From IMG/VR virus record IMGVR_UViG_3300035703_000361, positions 1 to 27,766 of that record: a stretch of DNA of 27,766 nt. One strand, written 5' to 3'. Origin of the DNA: a virus. Below are positions 24,180 to 27,766 of the stretch, piece by piece (within the stretch, counting starts at the first letter, position 1; each line of letters opens with the position of its first letter). Below the pieces are notes generated by a model. The model worked only from the letters and a program-made list of their open reading frames with translations. It ran no database searches and was not told the DNA's origin. Position numbers and translations under genes: made by a program.

Positions 24180-24671
24180 ATGCAAAAAGACATTCTTTGC
24201 AAAGTATTTATCGCCAGAGGCACAAATAGTGACCTTGACGGGGAAAGATTGGTGTGTGGCGATAAATACTCCTTTCTTTACTCTAACAAGGAAAAGAATA
24301 TATATCAGCAGCTTGTTCCGTGTAGACCAGTGTATCGATACGCAGACGACACGGACGACTGCGAAGACTTTGAGGGAGTTTGGGTAGAAGATGGCTTTTT
24401 GTATCCTGAAAAGGAAGAAGAAAGAGAGATTAGCTATTCTCCCGGTAAACACATAAGAACATTGTCTGTTTCTTTTCATTTTTATGAAATAACAATTGTG
24501 GAGCTAGAAGATATCCTTCAATGCTCCATAAAAGACACAAAGACAAACAAAGTACTTATGTCTTGTTATAAAGACAAGATTCACATGGGATCTCTAAAGT
24601 CGTTCGCAGAAACGTGCAAAGATTCAACTGATGCAATAGAATTTACGGAACTGCTAGAAAGATTAAAATAA
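24180..24671 (+). CDS. Unknown acidic protein between SSB and recombinase
   Basis: 163 residues from ATG 24180. An upstream TTG at 24129 would overlap the SSB acidic tail and has no properly spaced binding site, so it was not chosen. The protein has Cys residues at positions 8, 26, 48 and 60 and near 128, an acidic middle (DDTDDCEDFEG, then EKEEEREI) and beta-rich segments (LSVSFHFYEITIVELEDIL). I recognise no family. Tight spacing on both sides (the ATG follows the SSB stop by 1 nt; 10 nt to the recombinase) puts it in the recombination operon. Confidence 0.6.
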   Translation: MQKDILCKVFIARGTNSDLDGERLVCGDKYSFLYSNKEKNIYQQLVPCRPVYRYADDTDDCEDFEGVWVEDGFLYPEKEEEREISYSPGKHIRTLSVSFHFYEITIVELEDILQCSIKDTKTNKVLMSCYKDKIHMGSLKSFAETCKDSTDAIEFTELLERLK

Positions 24672-24681
24672 AAAGGTATAT

Positions 24682-25812
24682 ATGGCAAAAATTGACAAGA
24701 CCGGAAACAATGATCTTGCGTCTCAATTGATGAGTGACATCAATAAAGACCTGGAAGACGAAGTTGCAGTATTGGTGGACGACGGTTCCCCTTCGGATGT
24801 TAAAGTATTTATTCCTACTGGGTCTACTCTTCTTGATTATGTTATTTCTAATCAGATTGACGGCGGCATTCCTGTCGGAAAGGTGGCCGAAATCGCAGGA
24901 CTAGAAGGCACCGGAAAGACTTTGCTCGCGATGCAAATCTGTGCAAATGCCCAAAAAATGGGCGGGTTACCAGTCTATATTGACACTGAACACGCTTTCA
25001 ATACGGACTTCGCTCAGCGTGTAGGCCTGGACACTAAGAATAACTTCATCTATGTAAATCCAGGAACAGTTGAAGACGTATTTAAAACCATCTTCACGAT
25101 CATTCATAGACTGGATGAACAAGAAAAAAAGGTAAAGGAAAAGATTCCATTCGTTGTAATCGTATGGGATTCTGTAGCGGCAACACCAACTAAGCAGGAT
25201 GTCGAAGGAGAAAATCCAGATCCGGCTGCAACTATTGGTCTAAAGCCAAGAATTCTTTCCAAGAATATATATACACTTCTTGGAATGACTGGTCGAAAAC
25301 GTGTAGCTCAAGTATTTCTCAATCAGCTAAGGACAAATATTAAAGCTCAGCCATTCCAGGATCCGTATATTACTCCTGGCGGGAAAGCCATTCCGTTCGC
25401 TGCCTCCGTACGACTCAGAATTTCAACAAAGGGAAAAATCAAGGTTGATGATTCAATTGTTGGAATTGAAGCGCAGGTAAAGTGTGTAAAGACACGATTT
25501 GGCCCTCCTTATCGTTCTTGCGAGTTTCCCATCTATTTCACACACGGCGTAGACGACACAGAGTCTATTGTTGACATGCTCGTCGAAAAGGATGTCATTA
25601 TTGGCAAAAGCGCAGGAGCAAAGGGCAAAGTGTTTTATCTAAAGGGAGATTCTGCTGATACTGCCGTTAGTAAAGTAGAACTAAAGAGAAAATACAAAAA
25701 TGATCCTGCATTCAAAAAATTGATAAATCACGAACTATCAAAGGTGATGGTTAAGGACATGGTTAACCCAGACACGGCAGAACTTGAAATTGTTCAAGAA
25801 GACGAGGAGTAG
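24682..25812 (+). CDS. uvsX: RecA/UvsX-type recombinase
   Basis: 376 residues. Walker A is GLEGTGKT (73-80); the catalytic Glu is E103 in DTEHAF; Walker B is FVVIVWDSVAA (157-167). VFLNQLRTNI is the sensor/L1 boundary, and ITPGGKAIPFAASVRLRI is the L2 end, close to bacterial RecA 'TTTGGNALKFYASVRLDI'. The ATPase forms filaments on SSB-covered ssDNA and drives strand exchange, which T4-like phages also use to start replication. The acidic C-terminus (IVQEDEE) resembles bacterial RecA. The core reads closer to RecA than T4 UvsX does; the phage symbol is used because of context. AAAGGT precedes the ATG. Confidence 0.92.
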   Translation: MAKIDKTGNNDLASQLMSDINKDLEDEVAVLVDDGSPSDVKVFIPTGSTLLDYVISNQIDGGIPVGKVAEIAGLEGTGKTLLAMQICANAQKMGGLPVYIDTEHAFNTDFAQRVGLDTKNNFIYVNPGTVEDVFKTIFTIIHRLDEQEKKVKEKIPFVVIVWDSVAATPTKQDVEGENPDPAATIGLKPRILSKNIYTLLGMTGRKRVAQVFLNQLRTNIKAQPFQDPYITPGGKAIPFAASVRLRISTKGKIKVDDSIVGIEAQVKCVKTRFGPPYRSCEFPIYFTHGVDDTESIVDMLVEKDVIIGKSAGAKGKVFYLKGDSADTAVSKVELKRKYKNDPAFKKLINHELSKVMVKDMVNPDTAELEIVQEDEE

Positions 25813-25820
25813 AAGAGGCT

Positions 25821-26186
25821 ATGACATCAACAACAAAGACAGTAACCTCAATAAAGTTAAAAGAAAAAATAAAAACGATACTCACAAAGTCGTACAGATT
25901 TATTTACAAGACAATTCTTTATTGTTATTGTTGGGTGAGAGTACAAATTAAATTCATTACGACAAATGGAAGATGGACAAAGACGGCAAAAAAGATTTTT
26001 GACGGAACAGAAGCCAGCTCCAAATACAAAGAACAAATGATATTTGTTGGAAAGATTATGGACATAGAAAGAGAACAGCAAATAAAGACGATGGCATATT
26101 TAAAGAAGAAGGAAAAGGATGCAACAATTTCTCCCGTAATTGATTTCGAAGAGCGACAAAAAATTGAAAGACAACAATCCGAGTGA
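25821..26186 (+). CDS. Unknown small basic protein
   Basis: 121 residues, basic, not recognised. Residues about 25-45 (YRFIYKTILYCYCWVRVQIKF) are aromatic and moderately hydrophobic but broken by Lys and Arg, so a membrane span is doubtful. The C-terminal half is a charged helix. GAGGAG and AGAGG precede the ATG. It lies 8 nt after the recombinase and just before the tRNA. Confidence 0.55.
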   Translation: MTSTTKTVTSIKLKEKIKTILTKSYRFIYKTILYCYCWVRVQIKFITTNGRWTKTAKKIFDGTEASSKYKEQMIFVGKIMDIEREQQIKTMAYLKKKEKDATISPVIDFEERQKIERQQSE

Positions 26187-26191
26187 TTATT

Positions 26192-26264
26192 TGCTGGGTA
26201 GCTCAGTTGGTAGAGCGGCGCTCTGTTAAAGCGTTGGTCCCTGGTTCGAGTCCAGGCCCAGCAG
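26192..26264 (+). tRNA. tRNA-Asn (anticodon GTT)
   Basis: A full cloverleaf folds by eye. The acceptor TGCTGGG pairs perfectly with CCCAGCA. The D arm is GCTC-AGTTGGTA-GAGC. The anticodon stem GCGCT/AGCGT (one G-T pair) closes loop CTGTTAA with GTT at 34-36. The variable loop is 5 nt, and the T arm is CCTGG-TTCGAGT-CCAGG. The discriminator is G, as in bacterial tRNA-Asn, and U1-A72 also matches E. coli tRNA-Asn. The 3' CCA is not encoded (CAA follows). Asn AAT/AAC codons are frequent in this window, so it may support phage translation. Confidence 0.95.
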
Positions 26265-26281
26265 CAAATTGGTGAATTATA

Positions 26282-26944
26282 ATGCTAAGAGGAAATTACA
26301 AATTAGGTTCCGTAATAACGTTTAGGTATCTGTCTCCTACAGCCACAGATAGGATGCCTACGGTATTTATATTAACGCCAAGACACTCTGATGGGTTGGT
26401 CCATGGGATAAATTTGCGGTACCTTACGCCAATACAGCAACAGCAGTTACAATACTATTTTAAAACCCCGCAAGAGCGTCAGCAGCAAACTATAAATCCG
26501 TTCCAGCAGCAACATGATCATCAATCAATGACGCTGAGGCAACAACTTAATCAAAACAGATTTGCAAGACCAGGACAACCACAGCCGCAGCAACAACAGG
26601 TTCCAGATCAAACGCAGGGAGTCGTAGTAAAGCCTGATCCAAAGAATATATTTGGAGTATCAACATTTACCAGAACGAGTAAGGCATTGGTTGATGTTGC
26701 GAGAAATGCTTTCGGAAAAATACTTAGATATGTGCCGTTCGGAGGAAATCAGCGCCCACCGCAACAGCCCACTCAGCAGCCTCCTCCAAGTTTCTTGGCA
26801 GGACTACCACAGCCAAACATTGACAATCCTAACGCCTTCTACTATGGTTACGTAAAGCCGCTACTCGGCAGAAACACAAGACTGGTCTATAGAACATACA
26901 AACCAGACTTTATACAAAACGAACGAATCATAAAGTTGAGATAG
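26282..26944 (+). CDS. Unknown Gln/Pro-rich protein
   Basis: 220 residues. The ends look folded and conserved: MLRGNYKLGSVITFRYLSP with VHGINLRYLTP at the N-terminus, and FYYGYVKPLLGRNTRLVYRTYKP at the C-terminus. The middle (residues about 50-120 and 155-175) is Gln/Pro-rich low complexity with runs of Gln and Pro. The two conserved ends could form one domain with a disordered insertion. I have no family name for it. It starts 17 nt after the tRNA. Confidence 0.6.
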   Translation: MLRGNYKLGSVITFRYLSPTATDRMPTVFILTPRHSDGLVHGINLRYLTPIQQQQLQYYFKTPQERQQQTINPFQQQHDHQSMTLRQQLNQNRFARPGQPQPQQQQVPDQTQGVVVKPDPKNIFGVSTFTRTSKALVDVARNAFGKILRYVPFGGNQRPPQQPTQQPPPSFLAGLPQPNIDNPNAFYYGYVKPLLGRNTRLVYRTYKPDFIQNERIIKLR

Positions 26945-26946
26945 CC

Positions 26947-27363
26947 ATGGAAAACGACGACCTGAGCGACCTGAGTGGCCACAAGATATTTGGAAAGCTG
27001 CTTCTCATGGCAGAAAATCATCCACACAGAAAAGAAATGTGTTCCTTGCACGCTGCGGCTATCGTGCGCGGTGGAAACATTATTTCTTTGGGTATCAATA
27101 AACCAAAGAGAAATTCGTTCGTAGATATTCATGCTCACCACAAGGGATGTACCGTTCATGCTGAGGTTGACGCAATTTTGAAAGTAAGAAAAAAGATTGA
27201 TCTTACCGGCGCCAAGATTTACGTCGTTAGAGTCAAAAAAATAAATACAAAACCAGGAAACAGCGCACCATGCGAGATGTGTCAAAACGTACTCAAAAAG
27301 TACGGATTCAAGAGAGCATACTATACAACAGAGCAACGAACGATAGAGACAATGAAGTTCTAG
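26947..27363 (+). CDS. Cytidine/deoxycytidylate deaminase family protein
   Basis: 138 residues. The zinc site is H71 with the proton-shuttle E73 in HAEVDAI, plus C109 and C112 in PCEMC. These mark the CDA/dCMP deaminase superfamily. The usual flanking elements are present: AAAIVRGGNIISLGIN before the motif, and AKIYVVRV and KYGFKRAYYTT as the strands around PCxxC. Hydrolytic deamination of dCMP would feed dTMP synthesis for phage DNA, as with T4 Cd. The chain is shorter than T4 dCMP deaminase (193) and lacks its extra zinc region, so the substrate is uncertain. Confidence 0.8.
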   Translation: MENDDLSDLSGHKIFGKLLLMAENHPHRKEMCSLHAAAIVRGGNIISLGINKPKRNSFVDIHAHHKGCTVHAEVDAILKVRKKIDLTGAKIYVVRVKKINTKPGNSAPCEMCQNVLKKYGFKRAYYTTEQRTIETMKF

Positions 27364-27377
27364 AAAGGTAAAAAGAC

Positions 27378-27716
27378 ATGTTTACAAAAACAGAAAAACT
27401 AGTAGAAGTAGCAGTAGAAGAAATTAGTGATGTAAAGTGCGACGTCTGTTCCACAGACATCTTGGCAAACAAAAAGGACACAGACGAAGCGTCGATGGCG
27501 GTTCTGATGTTTATTCGAAGTGAAGCCGGCGCAATTAAAGAAAACGGAATACAGTCCTCTAAGGAGAGAGAGTCTTCCGATTTATGTAAGAAGTGTTACA
27601 ATGAAATTATAGAGTTCATGAGAGCAAAGGGAGCCAAGGTTCCAAGCTATTACGACTCTGAAGACAATGTTGTAGACCTCTTCAATGAGCCGGACGATGA
27701 ATCAGGAATTAACTAA
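27378..27716 (+). CDS. Small protein with two Cys pairs (zinc-ribbon-like)
   Basis: 112 residues. CDVC (near residue 22) and CKKC (near residue 71) could bind one zinc. An acidic C-terminus (EPDDESGIN) and Glu/Asp-rich composition follow. GAAAGGT lies before the ATG. The two pairs about 45 residues apart fit a loose zinc ribbon, but no family is recognised. Confidence 0.6.
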   Translation: MFTKTEKLVEVAVEEISDVKCDVCSTDILANKKDTDEASMAVLMFIRSEAGAIKENGIQSSKERESSDLCKKCYNEIIEFMRAKGAKVPSYYDSEDNVVDLFNEPDDESGIN

Positions 27717-27736
27717 TAATATATTCTTTCTCTATG

Positions 27737-27762
27737 ACTACTCAGTAGTTAAGTTCTTAACT
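27737..27762. promoter_or_regulatory. Two overlapping short palindromes at the right edge
   Basis: ACTAC-TCA-GTAGT (27737-27749) and AGTTAAG-TT-CTTAACT (27747-27762) overlap by 3 nt, so only one hairpin can form at a time. They lie 21 nt after the last gene. There is no T-tract within the window. They may be an operator, weak terminator or attenuator; the sequence is cut off. Confidence 0.35.
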
Positions 27763-27766
27763 TCCT

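Noticed and set aside
25890-25955. Transmembrane segment in the 25821-26186 product
   Set aside because: The aromatic stretch is interrupted by Lys and Arg and is too polar for a confident membrane span.
26887-27336. 149-codon minus-strand open frame
   Set aside because: It is the shadow of the deaminase gene, whose zinc motifs are intact; it has no Shine-Dalgarno or recognisable domain.

Overview
The window reads as part of the genome of a large, strictly lytic-looking tailed phage with a contractile tail (myovirus), distantly related to the T4 group. It is densely coded, AT-rich and almost entirely on the + strand, with genes that touch or overlap. The main evidence is a long contractile sheath protein, a 162-residue tail tube protein (T4 gp19 is about the same size), a T4 gp15-like tail terminator, a T4 gp26/gp51-type zinc-binding baseplate protein, a gp32-like zinc-containing ssDNA-binding protein, a RecA/UvsX recombinase, a freestanding GIY-YIG endonuclease and a phage-style tRNA. 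No integrase, capsid, portal or terminase gene is present. The host cannot be named from the sequence.

Layout. (1) 1-2193: neck and tail-completion genes (gp13-like, gp15-like, gp14-like). (2) 2190-2465: one minus-strand DUF5661-type gene, convergent with the neck genes and preceded on its own strand by an exact TATAAATA box. (3) 2521-5142: a large fibre- or spike-like protein with a His-rich N-terminal region and a probable beta-helix. (4) 5257-8349: sheath and tube genes, separated by a strong UUCG hairpin terminator. (5) 8366-11051: two Lys/Gln/Ala-rich proteins of unknown function that look related and probably belong to the virion. (6) 11135-19170: tail initiation and baseplate block: gp26-like protein, an overlapping +1-frame extension, tape measure, tube-initiator-like protein, LysM protein, and a hub protein fused to an N-terminal amidase. 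(7) 19178-21337: a polymerase-domain-only, diverged family A DNA polymerase, a 26-residue-repeat protein and an HD phosphohydrolase. (8) 21361-27716: a Lys-rich unknown, GIY-YIG endonuclease, unknown, gp32-like SSB, unknown, RecA/UvsX, unknown, tRNA-Asn, a Q/P-rich unknown, a deaminase and a Cys-pair protein.

How it works together. Regions 1-6 make the neck, tube, sheath, baseplate and cell-wall-cutting parts of the virion. Regions 7-8 supply replication, recombination and nucleotide-metabolism functions and run on from the tail genes with no visible terminator. The most interesting observation is a probable +1 programmed ribosomal frameshift just before the tape measure gene. It joins the gp26-like protein to a conserved-looking extension that has no ATG start. 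The candidate site (GGAG, 3 nt, CTT TGG C) copies the architecture of the bacterial prfB +1 site. Next in interest are the compact polymerase with altered O-helix and motif C residues, and the amidase-hub fusion. All functional assignments rest on reading motifs by eye; no database search was run.
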